64,000 nucleotides of DNA from WLMZ01 sp043753895 (GTDB lineage: Bacteria; Actinomycetota; Acidimicrobiia; Acidimicrobiales; Ilumatobacteraceae), in NCBI GenBank assembly GCA_043753895.1, contig JAYUWK010000073.1, positions 43,441-107,440 of the forward strand, read 5' to 3'. Below are positions 52,149 through 60,594 of the stretch, in pieces (position 1 is the stretch's first letter; each line of letters opens with the position of its first letter). The notes under the pieces are model-generated. The model was given only the letters and a program-made list of their open reading frames with translations. It did no database searches and had not been told where the DNA came from. A program made the position numbers and the translations under genes.

Positions 52149-52681
52149 AGCGCCTGCCCTTCACCGACGCGTTCGTCGACGAGTCCGTGCGCGGTCGTCG
52201 CTACCTGATGGCGTGTGTGATGGCCGAGGCGCGACATCTGCCGGAGTTGCGGCCGGTGATGCGAGCACTCGCCATCCACGATCGGGTCCACTTCAACAAC
52301 GAGTCCTCGCGCCGGAAGCGTTTCGTTCTGTCGGCGATCGCCGAGATGCCGATCGGCGTGTTCATCGCGGTCAGACAGCGAGGGCACGGCGTCACCGAGT
52401 TTGCGGCACGAAACGCCTGCCTCACGGCCGTCGTCGAGCGCGTGCAGTTGCACGGCGTACCGCGCCTCGTGATCGAAAGCCGAGACGACGATCGGGAGGC
52501 CGAGCGTCACCTGGTCCGCGTCCGAGAGCCCGAACCATGGCTGGTGTTCGAGCATCGACGAGCGAACGCCGAGCCCATTCTCTGGGTGGCAGACGCGATC
52601 GCCTGGGCGTACGGCGCCGGGGCTAACTGGCGCTTGCTCATCGAACCCGTCGTGGAGGACGTCATCGAACTTCGGCCGTAA
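52145..52681 (+). CDS. DUF3800-like protein (RNase H-fold candidate)
   Basis: 178 residues from a GTG overlapping the integrase stop. FVDESVRGRRYL near the N terminus, ESRDDDREAE in the middle and WVADAIAWAYGAGANW near the end resemble the Asp/Glu-Ser, Asp and Asp-Ala motifs of DUF3800 proteins, which have a predicted RNase H-like nuclease fold. The resemblance is by motif and spacing only. DUF3800-type genes are common in mobile elements and near defence loci, but their role is unproven. Translational coupling to the integrase suggests a role in the element's maintenance or cargo. Confidence 0.6.
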   Translation: MKRLPFTDAFVDESVRGRRYLMACVMAEARHLPELRPVMRALAIHDRVHFNNESSRRKRFVLSAIAEMPIGVFIAVRQRGHGVTEFAARNACLTAVVERVQLHGVPRLVIESRDDDREAERHLVRVREPEPWLVFEHRRANAEPILWVADAIAWAYGAGANWRLLIEPVVEDVIELRP

Positions 52682-52854
52682 CGCGCAGAACCCGGTTCCC
52701 CTACCATCCGGTAGGCAGCCGGGTCCACTTCCAAGGGCGCTTGCCCGAGGCAAATCAAGTATGCACCGGCAACCTTCGAATCGCAAGCCACATATTGCGC
52801 ATGAGTCCCGGCTCGCGCAATCACGGTGATGGTGTCGCTGGCTCCTCCGGGGCT

Positions 52855-53328
52855 CTACTTCGACGGGCTTAAGACGCCCGAGGCTTCCCCAGTATGCCCG
52901 TACGGCGGCTTCATGACGAGCGACTGAGCGAGGAGATCCGGCGCCGGGCAATCGCGGGAGTCGGGCCTCTGCGAACTTGGGTCCACGTAGCGGTCGAAGT
53001 TCGCGACGAAGCTCGCGCGTTGGTCGTGGTACGGCGATCGCGCCCAATCAGCGGCGAGCATGACGATGGGTTGGGTCTGCTTCTCTCGCTGCCCGAGCTC
53101 ACACCTCCGGCACTTGCCGGCATGGGGCATGACGTTGAGCAAGCGGTTGTTCGTGGCCACGGAATCGGCTTGCTGGCGGCGAGCAGGTCCCTTGCAGTAA
53201 TAGCGTTCGGCATCGTTGATTACGGCTTCCCCATTCCCGGTAGCTCGCGCGATTCCGGCGTAGTGGGGTAGCGCCGACGCCAGGCTCCGCTTCTTTCGTC
53301 GCCTCGTGAAGACCACGAAATTCTGCAT
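52855..53328 (-). CDS. Hypothetical protein in the integrative element
   Basis: 157 residues, no recognised family. Third codon positions in the part I checked (about 53100 down to 52855) are mostly G or C, which favours this frame over the others. It has a Cys cluster (YYCKGP, then GKCRRCELG) that could bind zinc. On the minus strand the same frame continues after the TAG for about 50 more codons without a stop, hinting at a longer ancestral gene. It is opposite in direction to the integrase. It may be cargo or a decayed fragment. Confidence 0.35.
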   Translation of the reverse strand: MQNFVVFTRRRKKRSLASALPHYAGIARATGNGEAVINDAERYYCKGPARRQQADSVATNNRLLNVMPHAGKCRRCELGQREKQTQPIVMLAADWARSPYHDQRASFVANFDRYVDPSSQRPDSRDCPAPDLLAQSLVMKPPYGHTGEASGVLSPSK

Positions 53329-53827
53329 GCGCGTTATGGGCGGATCGCGTATTTCTGGATGCGCGCGTAACGGCAGCTATGCACCTCACGGCAGAACATC
53401 GGAAATGAAAGAGAGCGCCTCCACAGTGCCGCCGTCGCTTGGCTCGTAGATCCGTCGAAGCTTTGCGGGGCCGACGTCGTTGGCGCACCGAGACGGCAAC
53501 TATTGGTTCGCGTTCGATGTCTTCTACGACCCTGCGATCCCGGCCTTTACGAGAAGACGATCGCGTTGACCAACGACATCGCGGCGCAAGTCACCACCAA
53601 CCAGGTCGGCCTGTGGGAGGACGATCGCGAGCGCCGCTTGCTGCTCGGGCCGTCGATCGTGTTGGACGAGGAGGCCGTTCTGGACAAGCTGCACGGGCTC
53701 TACTACGACAGCGACAACGACTACGAGCGACTCCGACGAATCAAGAAGCGGTGGGACCCAAATCATGAGTGTGGTAACCGTCGACGGCGGACGAACGAGA
53801 AGCGTCGCGGTGCGGTCATCAGCAGAG
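53329..53827. other. Right part of the element: gene fragments without intact product
   Basis: No complete gene is visible. On the plus strand near 53480-53560 the reading SLAHRDGNYWFAFDVFYDP gives way in a shifted frame to LYEKTIALTNDIAAQV and ERLRRIKKRWDPNHE, which suggests a frameshifted coding remnant. The second frame then fuses in frame to the dehydrogenase C-terminal repeat, making an open frame of 131 codons (53503-53898) that is probably an accident of integration. I do not recognise the family. Confidence 0.4.
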
Positions 53828-53910
53828 TCTTCGAAGGCACCTCCGAGATCCAGCAACTGGTCATCGAGAGAGCGATATCAGGCCTGCGCATCGAATAGAT
53901 CGGCCCCGCC
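53828..53910 (+). repeat. Right attachment-like repeat (attR), diverged copy of the dehydrogenase 3' end
   Basis: Encodes VFEGTSEIQQLVIERAISGLRIE followed by TAG and GATCGGCCCCGCC, parallel to the intact gene's C terminus with one internal amino acid change (Glu for Ala) plus Val for Ile at its start. 72/83 bases match the left copy by eye. No remainder of a dehydrogenase gene precedes it. Confidence 0.75.
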
Positions 53911-54011
53911 CTGACGCTGAGCGGCCGCGCCGCGTAGCCCTCGACGCCCCATTCACGAGGCAATATCGAGTGCCTCATTTCCGGGAGCGGCCCGCGGCTT
54001 CGGCGACGGCT

Positions 54012-54556
54012 CTATTCTCCCGTGTTGCCGTCGACGGACTCGCGCAACAGGTCGGCGTGGCCGTTGTGGCGCGCGTATTCCTCGATCATGTGCACAAGGA
54101 TCCAGCGCAGGCTCGGTGCCTCGCCACTGGACCATGTGCGTTGGGCGAGTTGGCCGAGCCCTCCACCGAATGCCAACGCTTCGGCCACGCTTGACCGCGA
54201 GTTCGTGACGGCCTGATTCCATGCGGCGAGCAGCTGCTCGGGAGCGTCGTCCGCCGCGGAGTGCCACTCCCAGTCGGGGTCCGCGGTCCAGTCGGCGGTG
54301 TCTCACGGCGGCTGCGGATCGCGGCCCTGCAAGAAGTACGAGAACCGGTGGTCCTCGACGTAGTTGAGGTGCTTCACCAATCCGGCCAGCGTCATCGACG
54401 AAACGCCGACGGTGGCGTTCATTCCCGCCAAATCGAGTCCCGCGCATTTCCATTCGAACGTGGCGCGCTGGTAGTCCAAGAAGCTGATGATTGTGGTTGT
54501 CTCGTCGGCCGCCGGTTCGGGCTCGGGTCGGCCGGTTCATCGATGGTGATGCTCAT
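54012..54556 (-). pseudogene. DinB-family (DUF664-like) protein, broken by frameshift and stop
   Basis: The ATG at 54556 starts MSITIDEPADP, then the frame is lost near 54520. Adding one C in a C run restores TTTIISFLDYQRATFEWKCAGLDLAGMNA, TLAGLVKHLNYVEDHRFSYFLQGRDP and, further on, RWILVHMIEEYARHNGHADLLRE, the metal-binding three-His pattern of DinB/DUF664 proteins, ending at TAG 54012. In the restored frame a TGA at 54303-54305 replaces a likely TGG (PP-Trp-DT). A frameshift plus a nonsense change makes true decay more likely here. DinB proteins are thiol-dependent transferases with varied roles. Confidence 0.8.
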
Positions 54557-54645
54557 GCCGGCAAAATACCCCACGGCGACGAGTCGTTGCGCGCTGAAGG
54601 CGCCGACGGCTTCTTCGGTTGCGCGACTGTGCCAACCTGTGCCGT

Positions 54646-55676
54646 GTGAGTGCATCGCATCATGATCACAGTGGACTTGCCGACCGGGTGCAGCGGATCA
54701 TCGACGACGTAGGTTTGTCCGGCGTGGTGCGGATTGACTTGGAAGGAGCAGTTGCCGTCGAACAGGCCTGTGGAATGGCTCAGCGGGCGCTCGGCGTAGC
54801 CAATTCCGTTGGAACCCAGTTCGCGACGGCCAGCGGTGCCAAGGGCTTCACCGCGCTCACCGTGATGAGCATGGTCGACCGCGGCGAACTCAGCCTCGAC
54901 ACGCCTGCGCGATCCGTGCTCGGCAACGACCTCGCACTGATCGATGACGCCGTCACCATCGAGCAACTTCTCGCGCATCGCTCGGGCATCGGCGACTACC
55001 TCGACGAGGACGCAGTGACCGATTGGACCGACTACGTGATGCCGGTTCCCGTGCATCAACTCGCGACGACCGAGCAATACCTCCCCGTGCTCGACGGGCA
55101 CCCGATGACCTTTCCGCCCGGCGAACGGTTCGTCTACAGCAACAGCGGTTTCGTGGTGCTTGCGCTGATTGCAGAGCGTGTCTCGGGCGTACCGTTCCAT
55201 GATCTCGTCGAGCAGCGCGTGTGCGCCCCGGCCGGCATGGTCGACACCGCGTTCCTTCGTTCGGATGAGTTGCCGGGCACCGCCGCTCTGGGTTATGTCT
55301 TCGACGACGGGCTGCGCACGAACGTGCTCCACCTTCCGGTTCGCGGCAGCGGCGACGGTGGCATCTACACCTCGCCGCCGACATGCACATGCTGTGGCAG
55401 GCGTTCTGGGCGGGCCGCATCGTGTCGGCCGCAGCGGTGGCGGAAATGGTGCGACCGCGCAGCGACGTGCCGGCATCCTCGCTGCGTTGCGGGCTTGGTC
55501 TCTGGTTGCACGAGTCCAGCGACACCGTGTCGATCCACGGCTTCGATCCGGGTGTGGGCTTCGTGTCGGCCAGCGATCCTGCCAGACGATTCACCTACAC
55601 AGTGTTGAGCAACAAGAGCCGGGGCGCGTGGCCGGTGAGTCAGCAGGTCGACGCACTGCTCGCCGAGATGATGTGA
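54646..55676 (+). pseudogene. Serine hydrolase of the beta-lactamase class C family, frameshifted
   Basis: From the GTG at 54646 the frame has ATASGAKGFTAL (Ser-x-x-Lys catalytic motif), LAHRSGIGDYLDED and VYSNSGFVVLALIAERVSG (Tyr-x-Asn motif). At about 55375 it breaks after GDGGIYTS. The continuation DMHMLWQAFWAGRIVS and GLGLWLHESSDTVSIHGFDPGVGF is in another frame, ending at 55676. One extra G (TCGGCC for TCGCC) gives a single 343-residue protein. These enzymes are usually D-aminopeptidase or esterase-like, not necessarily beta-lactam hydrolysing. No signal peptide is seen. Confidence 0.82.
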
Positions 55677-55687
55677 TCACGGTTCGA

Positions 55688-57007
55688 TCAGTCGCGTGGC
55701 GTGAGACGGACCTCGAGGTGTTCGAGGCCGCGCAGGATCGCTGAAGGCGCGTAGCGCAAAGACTCTCGGGCCACTGGCTCGACGCGACTGAACGCGCGGG
55801 CCAACGTCTGCAGGGCGATGGTGGCTTCGAGCCGGGCCAGCGGTGCGCCGATGCAGTAGTGCGGTCCACGACCGAACGCGAGATGCTGGGCCACGTGCTC
55901 GCGACCCGGATCGAAGTCGGCCGCGCGTGGGTAGACGGACTCGTCGCGATTGGCACAGCCGAAGAGCACCCACATCGTTGAGCCCTGAGGAATGGCGACG
56001 CCGCCGAGTTCGGTGTCGTGACTGACCACGCGGAACATGCCCTGATTCGGGCTCGCAAGACGCAGGCATTCCTCCACCACTGCCGTGGCCCGAGACGACT
56101 CGACTGCGATGCGATCCCACTCGTGAGGGTGATCGGCGAGCAGCACCACGGCATCGGCGATCAAGCTCGCGGTGGTTTCACGGCCGGCCACTTGAAGCTG
56201 CTGCACGATGGAGAGCAGCTCGGCCATGCTCAAAGGCTCGCCATCGACACCGTCCTCGAGGCCGTCGTCGGGGTAGAGGCGCACGCGTAGCAAGTCGGTG
56301 AGCAGGTCGTCGCGCGGTTCGATGTTGCGTGCCACGAACTCACCGGCGAAGTACTGCTGCAGTTCCACGACACCTCGCCCAGCAGCAAGCCAGCCATCGT
56401 CATCGAGCTGACGCCCGATCGAGGCCACCGAGGCGTCGGCCCAACGCTTGAAGTCGGCAAAACGTTCCTCGGGAACACCTAACGTTGCGGCGATGGTTCG
56501 TGTGGGAATCGGCACGCAGAAGTCGGTGAGGAAGTCCACTGGACCGTCTTGTGGAAAGTCAGCAACGAGGTCGTCGCAGATCCGTTGGATTGTCGGGGCC
56601 AGTGATGCAACACGACCCGGAGTGAACGCCTTGGCGACGAGCTTGCGATAGCGCGTATGTAACGGCGGATCGGCGGTGAGCATCGTCGCCGGGCGCCGCC
56701 ACCCGGCCGTGGCAATCTCACGCAACTCGGCCATCAGATGCTCGGGTGGTGCAGAGCCGGGTGACCCGAATCGCGATGAGTACGTATGCCAGTCCATCAG
56801 TACCTGGGATACGAGATCGTGACGCGTCACTGCATACACCTGCTCGCCAGGCCGCCCCACCAGAGCGCCATCCATGCGATGTACGGGATCCTGGGCACGC
56901 AGCCGGTCGAAGTACGGGTATGGGCATTGCATCACTGCGTCGGTGCGCGGATCGAACGCGTCAGAGGCAAACTCTGGATGCGCTGGGTTCTCGTCGATGT
57001 CGGGCAT
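55688..57007 (-). CDS. Cytochrome P450
   Basis: 439 residues. The heme-binding motif FGRGPHYCIGAPLAR near residue 375 has the axial Cys. The I-helix reads VAGRETTASLI, with the ExxR pair in EECLRLASP. LTADPPLHTRYRKLVAKAFTP is the C-helix segment that contacts heme propionates. This is a soluble class I bacterial P450 that needs ferredoxin and reductase, which are not adjacent. The substrate is unknown; steroid, fatty acid or terpenoid hydroxylation are all possible. It is convergent with the frameshifted serine hydrolase gene. Confidence 0.95.
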   Translation of the reverse strand: MPDIDENPAHPEFASDAFDPRTDAVMQCPYPYFDRLRAQDPVHRMDGALVGRPGEQVYAVTRHDLVSQVLMDWHTYSSRFGSPGSAPPEHLMAELREIATAGWRRPATMLTADPPLHTRYRKLVAKAFTPGRVASLAPTIQRICDDLVADFPQDGPVDFLTDFCVPIPTRTIAATLGVPEERFADFKRWADASVASIGRQLDDDGWLAAGRGVVELQQYFAGEFVARNIEPRDDLLTDLLRVRLYPDDGLEDGVDGEPLSMAELLSIVQQLQVAGRETTASLIADAVVLLADHPHEWDRIAVESSRATAVVEECLRLASPNQGMFRVVSHDTELGGVAIPQGSTMWVLFGCANRDESVYPRAADFDPGREHVAQHLAFGRGPHYCIGAPLARLEATIALQTLARAFSRVEPVARESLRYAPSAILRGLEHLEVRLTPRD

Positions 57008-57245
57008 GATCAGGTCGCATCGGTCCGGCCGTCATGGCTCCGAGGAAATGAACCGGTGCCACCGGTGGCCTGTCGCCCTCGCACGTGCTGAGGAACATGC
57101 ACTCCATGATCGACCTGTCGTGCCGATAGATCCATTCTCGGCGGGGCGTGAATACGCCCGTGACACCGTGATCGTCGACACGGATGTGGCCGGGTTCGTC
57201 GACCTCGTATAGAGCCCCGCTGAGTGGGTGCCGTGGAAGATGCAT
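56961..57245 (-). CDS. Hypothetical small protein overlapping the P450 start
   Basis: 94 residues beginning MHLPRHPLSGALYEVDEPGHIRVDDHGVTGVFTPRREW. This first half looks like a real small domain, but no family is recognised. The frame runs 47 bp into the P450 gene, and the last 25 residues (RPDHARHRREP...) look non-coding, so the true end may be earlier or the frame may be damaged. It is on the same strand directly upstream of the P450 gene and may be co-transcribed with it. Confidence 0.45.
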   Translation of the reverse strand: MHLPRHPLSGALYEVDEPGHIRVDDHGVTGVFTPRREWIYRHDRSIMECMFLSTCEGDRPPVAPVHFLGAMTAGPMRPDHARHRREPSASRVCL

Positions 57246-57361
57246 ACGGGTCCCCTTCCGTCTGTGATCCCTGGATCATTCGGAAGGTAACAACACGACC
57301 GGATCAGGGGGAAGGGTCCAAAGTCCCAACTCGTCAGCCTGCCAGTGTCAGCCCACTTGTG

Positions 57362-58390
57362 TCAGCCGAGCCAGTGGCCCGCGAGCAGTTCGAGACTGCG
57401 GATGCGTGCCGAGAGGTCGAACGCCACCGAGGTGACCATCAGTTCGTTCGCGCCGGTGCGCTCGACGAGTCCGCGTAGACCGTGCACCACATCATCGATT
57501 GCGCCGACGATGCGATTGCTCGGCATGCGCATCGCCTGCTCGAGATCGGGATGCACGGCGGCTGCGGCTGGCGACGGTAACGGGGTGAAGCGGCCGGTGC
57601 GTCGCCCGAGCGCGGTGAGTCGCCCGGGCGCGGAGTGCCAATCCGCCTCGGCAGCGGTGTCGGCCGCGAGCACGTTGGCGGTGATGATCAACTGAGGTTC
57701 CGCGAGCACTGCAGATGGTTCGAACATCGACTGATAGAGATCGACGGCTTGCAGGGTTCCGCCCATGTCGAAGTGATGAGCGAAGGCGAACGGCAGGCCG
57801 AGCCGACCGGCGAGCTCGGCGCTGTACCCACTGGAACCGAGCAGGAAGACGCCCGGGGACGACGTGGCCGCGGGCGTGGCTCGGAACTGCTTCCACAGAC
57901 CGTCGGTGAGATGAATGTCGGCGTTGATGTCGTCGCGTGTATCGCCGAGTAGGCCCATCAGGTCGAGCAGGTGGCGCGGGAAGTCCTCGGCGCCGAGCGC
58001 ATCGACCGACCGACGCAACGCGGCCGCGGTGACCTGATCGGTGCCGGGTGCGCGGCCGATGCCGACATCGATGCGGCCGGTGTGCAACGCCTCGAGCATC
58101 GCGAATTGCTCGGCGACCACGAGCGGTGCGTGATTGGGCAGCATCACGCCGCCAGAACCCACATGAATTCGCGATGTAAGCGCGGCGAGATGGGCGATCA
58201 GCACCGTCGGCGCGGTGCACGCGACGCTGGGCATGTTGTGGTGTTCGGCGACCCAGAAGCGAGCAAAGCCGAGTTCATCGGCGCGCACCGCGAGCGCGGT
58301 GGTGTCGCGCAATGCGTCGCCACTGCTGGCACCTTCAGCGAGCACCGAGAGATCGAGCACCGACAACCGGACCGATCGGGTTGAGGTCAT
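57362..58390 (-). CDS. LLM-class flavin-dependent oxidoreductase (MsnO8-like)
   Basis: 342 residues from the ATG at 58390 (MTSTRSVRLSVLDLSVL). ARFWVAEHHNMPSVACTAPTVLIAHLAALTSRIHVGSGGVMLPNHAPLVVAEQFAMLEALHTGRIDVGIGRAPG is the luciferase-like TIM-barrel core. FLLGSSGYSAELAGRLGLPFAFAHHF is the second conserved block of the MsnO8 group. It uses reduced FMN or F420. The substrate is unknown. It precedes the small protein and P450 on the same strand and could form an oxidative gene set. Confidence 0.9.
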   Translation of the reverse strand: MTSTRSVRLSVLDLSVLAEGASSGDALRDTTALAVRADELGFARFWVAEHHNMPSVACTAPTVLIAHLAALTSRIHVGSGGVMLPNHAPLVVAEQFAMLEALHTGRIDVGIGRAPGTDQVTAAALRRSVDALGAEDFPRHLLDLMGLLGDTRDDINADIHLTDGLWKQFRATPAATSSPGVFLLGSSGYSAELAGRLGLPFAFAHHFDMGGTLQAVDLYQSMFEPSAVLAEPQLIITANVLAADTAAEADWHSAPGRLTALGRRTGRFTPLPSPAAAAVHPDLEQAMRMPSNRIVGAIDDVVHGLRGLVERTGANELMVTSVAFDLSARIRSLELLAGHWLG

Positions 58391-58440
58391 ACCTCTACGG
58401 TACGAGCGGTTCAGCCACATGCCGACACCCCGGTGAAGGT

Positions 58441-59574
58441 TCAGCCAGCGAGCAGCATGTCCGACAGCGTGGTGAGCCCCTCCACGTCGTGGATGTCGTG
58501 ATCGAGTAGCGGGAGTTCGGCCTCTGCGGCACCCTTGGCGAGTGCCATAAGCTCGGCCATCTCGGCGCGCTCTGACGTCGCGAGCGCAAACAGATCGGCG
58601 TGGTAGGCAACGTGGTCGGCGAGTGGTCCGGGCTGCAGATCGAAGAACGCCTCGGCAGGCGGGGGCAACGGATGCACCAGGTTCACCACGACACCGCCGA
58701 GGTGGAAGCCGCCGTCGCGCAGAGCGTTGACCAGATGCGTGCTCTCCGAAATCGCTTCGGCGCGGGGACTGGATACGAGCACGAACGCTGTTTGCTTCGA
58801 TCGCAGGATCACCGACACCTCACCTGCTCGCGTGCGCAGGCCTTCTTCCATACCGGCCAGCGAACGGAAGAACTCGATGGTGTCCTCGACGATCTTGGGA
58901 CCGGCGAGCTTGCGTACCATCCACAAGAAAGCGGAAGATCCGGCGTTGGTGACCTTCGCGAACGAGCGGGTCGGCATGGTGAGCACCCGATAAATGGGAT
59001 GACCAAGGAAGGTCATCAGCCGATCCGGCGCCTCCAGCAGGTCGATGGCGTGGCGCGACGGCGGGGTGTCGAGCACGACGAGGTCGTACTTGCCGCTGGT
59101 GTGCAGTTGATGCAAGCGCTCGATGGCCATGTACTCCTGCGCGCCCCCGAGCGAGCCGGCAATGCTGCGATAGACCGGGTTCGCCAACACTGCGGCAGCG
59201 CGCGCCGGGTCGCTGGCCCGGTCGGTGATCATGCGGTCGAAGGTGGTCTCGGCGTCGAGCATGAGTGCGAACAGTGAGCCCTCGCCATCGGTGGCGTCTT
59301 GCACCTCGTGCGGTTCGAAGGCGTGTGCGCCCATGTCGAGGCCGAGCGCATCGGCCAAGCGGCGTGCTGGATCGACGGTGACCACCACGACGCGCCGACC
59401 CATGCGAGCCGCGCCGATGGCGAGCGCTGCGGCAGTCGTGGTCTTGCCGACTCCGCCGGGGCCGCAGGTGACCAACAATGATGCGTTGGCGAGCACGTCG
59501 CGCAGTGATGACCCAAGCGCCGCGCCCGGTGGCAACGCAGCCGCTGACTTCGGTGCGGTTCGCTTGGCGCTCAT
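58441..59574 (-). CDS. ArsA/Get3-like ATPase, subunit with intact P-loop lysine
   Basis: 377 residues. Its nucleotide loop reads GPGGVGKTTT at 38-47: the P-loop Lys44 is present, but the signature (first) Lys of the deviant Walker A, normally GKGGVGKT, is Pro39. VVVTVDPARRLADALGLD and LVVLDTPPSRHAIDLLEAPDRL are the switch regions. It overlaps the partner gene by 4 bp. The pair resembles mycobacterial Rv3679/Rv3680, soluble ArsA-like ATPases linked to stress and redox tolerance. It is not an arsenite pump by itself. No ArsB is nearby. Confidence 0.9.
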   Translation of the reverse strand: MSAKRTAPKSAAALPPGAALGSSLRDVLANASLLVTCGPGGVGKTTTAAALAIGAARMGRRVVVVTVDPARRLADALGLDMGAHAFEPHEVQDATDGEGSLFALMLDAETTFDRMITDRASDPARAAAVLANPVYRSIAGSLGGAQEYMAIERLHQLHTSGKYDLVVLDTPPSRHAIDLLEAPDRLMTFLGHPIYRVLTMPTRSFAKVTNAGSSAFLWMVRKLAGPKIVEDTIEFFRSLAGMEEGLRTRAGEVSVILRSKQTAFVLVSSPRAEAISESTHLVNALRDGGFHLGGVVVNLVHPLPPPAEAFFDLQPGPLADHVAYHADLFALATSERAEMAELMALAKGAAEAELPLLDHDIHDVEGLTTLSDMLLAG

Positions 59575-60530
59575 GCCGGCACCGTTGGTTCAACAGCGAG
59601 CGCGTCGGCAAGAACATCGAGTTCGGCGGGCCCGAATCGCGCACTGGGCACACGCGGGAGTTCAATTCGGGCGAGAGGCAACAACTCGGTCAGGCGGGTG
59701 AGCTGGCGTCGCTGGCCTTCCATGCGGACCTTCCCGAAGTGCGCTGACACATCAAGGGCTGCCTTGGCCGCGCGGGATAGCTTCACGCCCTGTTCGCGTG
59801 CTGCGGCGGTGGGCGAGATATCGAGACCGGGCAGGTCTGGCCAACACGCGTTGACGACGAGTGGTCCCAACGAAAGACCCAGCTTCTCTTCGAGGTCGTA
59901 GGCGAGCTCGACGACCTCGTTCACCGGCGTCTCCTCGGGGATGGTGACGAGCAGACCCTGACAACGCTTCGCGTCGGCGAGCATCTCGGACACTTCGTCG
60001 GCCTGTGTACGAACTGGCCCGCTGGCCACGATGTCCTTCAGCGCAGCGGCTGAACGCAAGAACGGTGCGGCAAGGCCAGCAGGGGGAGCGTCGACGATGA
60101 TCAGATCGGCTGCCTTTTCGCGCTGCAGTTCTTTGATCTTGCCAAGCACGAGCAGATGTTCCATGCCGGGTGTGGCTGCCGCGATTGCGTCGAGTGACGC
60201 CGCGGACGCGGCCTTGCGGAAGACTCCGCCGATGCCCTTGAGTGCGAGATAGTCGCTGAAGGCCTGCTCGGGCGGAATGGTGCGACCGCGGATGCGACCC
60301 TTGCGACCGAACGCGCGCAGCACGCGTTCCTCGGGCCCGATGGGTTCGCCTCCGAGCAATGGACCGAGCCCCGGCCGCCCGTCGACGGAGATCAGCAACA
60401 CGTCGGCGCCCTGGCGAGCGGCGATCAGGGCGAGTGCGGCCGCCACGGTCGTGGACCCGACGCCGCCCTTTCCGGCGACCACGACCACTCCAGCGCTGGT
60501 GACCCACCCCGGTGTGACGCCGCGATCCAT
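59571..60530 (-). CDS. ArsA/Get3-like ATPase, partner lacking the P-loop lysine
   Basis: 319 residues. The loop reads GKGGVGSTT at 20-28: signature Lys21 is kept, but the P-loop Lys is Ser26. LLISVDGRPGLGPLLGG and LIIVDAPPAGLAAPFLRS are switch-like segments. FRKAASAASLDAIAAATPGMEHLLVLGKIKELQREK is a helical region specific to this subgroup. The first gene of a two-gene operon, it overlaps the next by 4 bp. It is predicted to act as the non-hydrolysing half of a heterodimer. Confidence 0.88.
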   Translation of the reverse strand: MDRGVTPGWVTSAGVVVVAGKGGVGSTTVAAALALIAARQGADVLLISVDGRPGLGPLLGGEPIGPEERVLRAFGRKGRIRGRTIPPEQAFSDYLALKGIGGVFRKAASAASLDAIAAATPGMEHLLVLGKIKELQREKAADLIIVDAPPAGLAAPFLRSAAALKDIVASGPVRTQADEVSEMLADAKRCQGLLVTIPEETPVNEVVELAYDLEEKLGLSLGPLVVNACWPDLPGLDISPTAAAREQGVKLSRAAKAALDVSAHFGKVRMEGQRRQLTRLTELLPLARIELPRVPSARFGPAELDVLADALAVEPTVPA

Positions 60531-60594
60531 GTGCCAAAGGGTAACGGGGAACCCAGCGTTCCCGACCAGAGGCGATCGAACGTGGTCGGTGGAG

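Larger units (their letters stand above)
50901..53910. mobile_element. Small integrative element in the 3' end of the acyl-CoA dehydrogenase gene
   Basis: The element is bounded by two 83-bp direct repeats, each encoding the C terminus of an acyl-CoA dehydrogenase and its TAG stop. Next to the left repeat is a tyrosine integrase gene, then a DUF3800-like gene, then about 1.1 kb with only fragmentary frames. The arrangement fits an element that inserts at the 3' end of a protein-coding gene and carries its own copy of that end to keep the gene whole. Excision would remove about 2.9 kb. Boundaries are inferred from the repeats. Confidence 0.7.

Noticed and set aside
52687..52880. A possible tmRNA, tRNA or SRP RNA in the GC-rich hairpin region right of the DUF3800-like gene
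   Set aside because: There is a hairpin (about 52687-52722), but no tRNA-like acceptor/T-arm, no tag-peptide reading frame and no SRP core motif.
58441..60530. Arsenite efflux operon
   Set aside because: Only ArsA-like ATPases are present, with no ArsB, ArsR or ArsC, and both proteins are single-domain members of the Rv3679/Rv3680 type.
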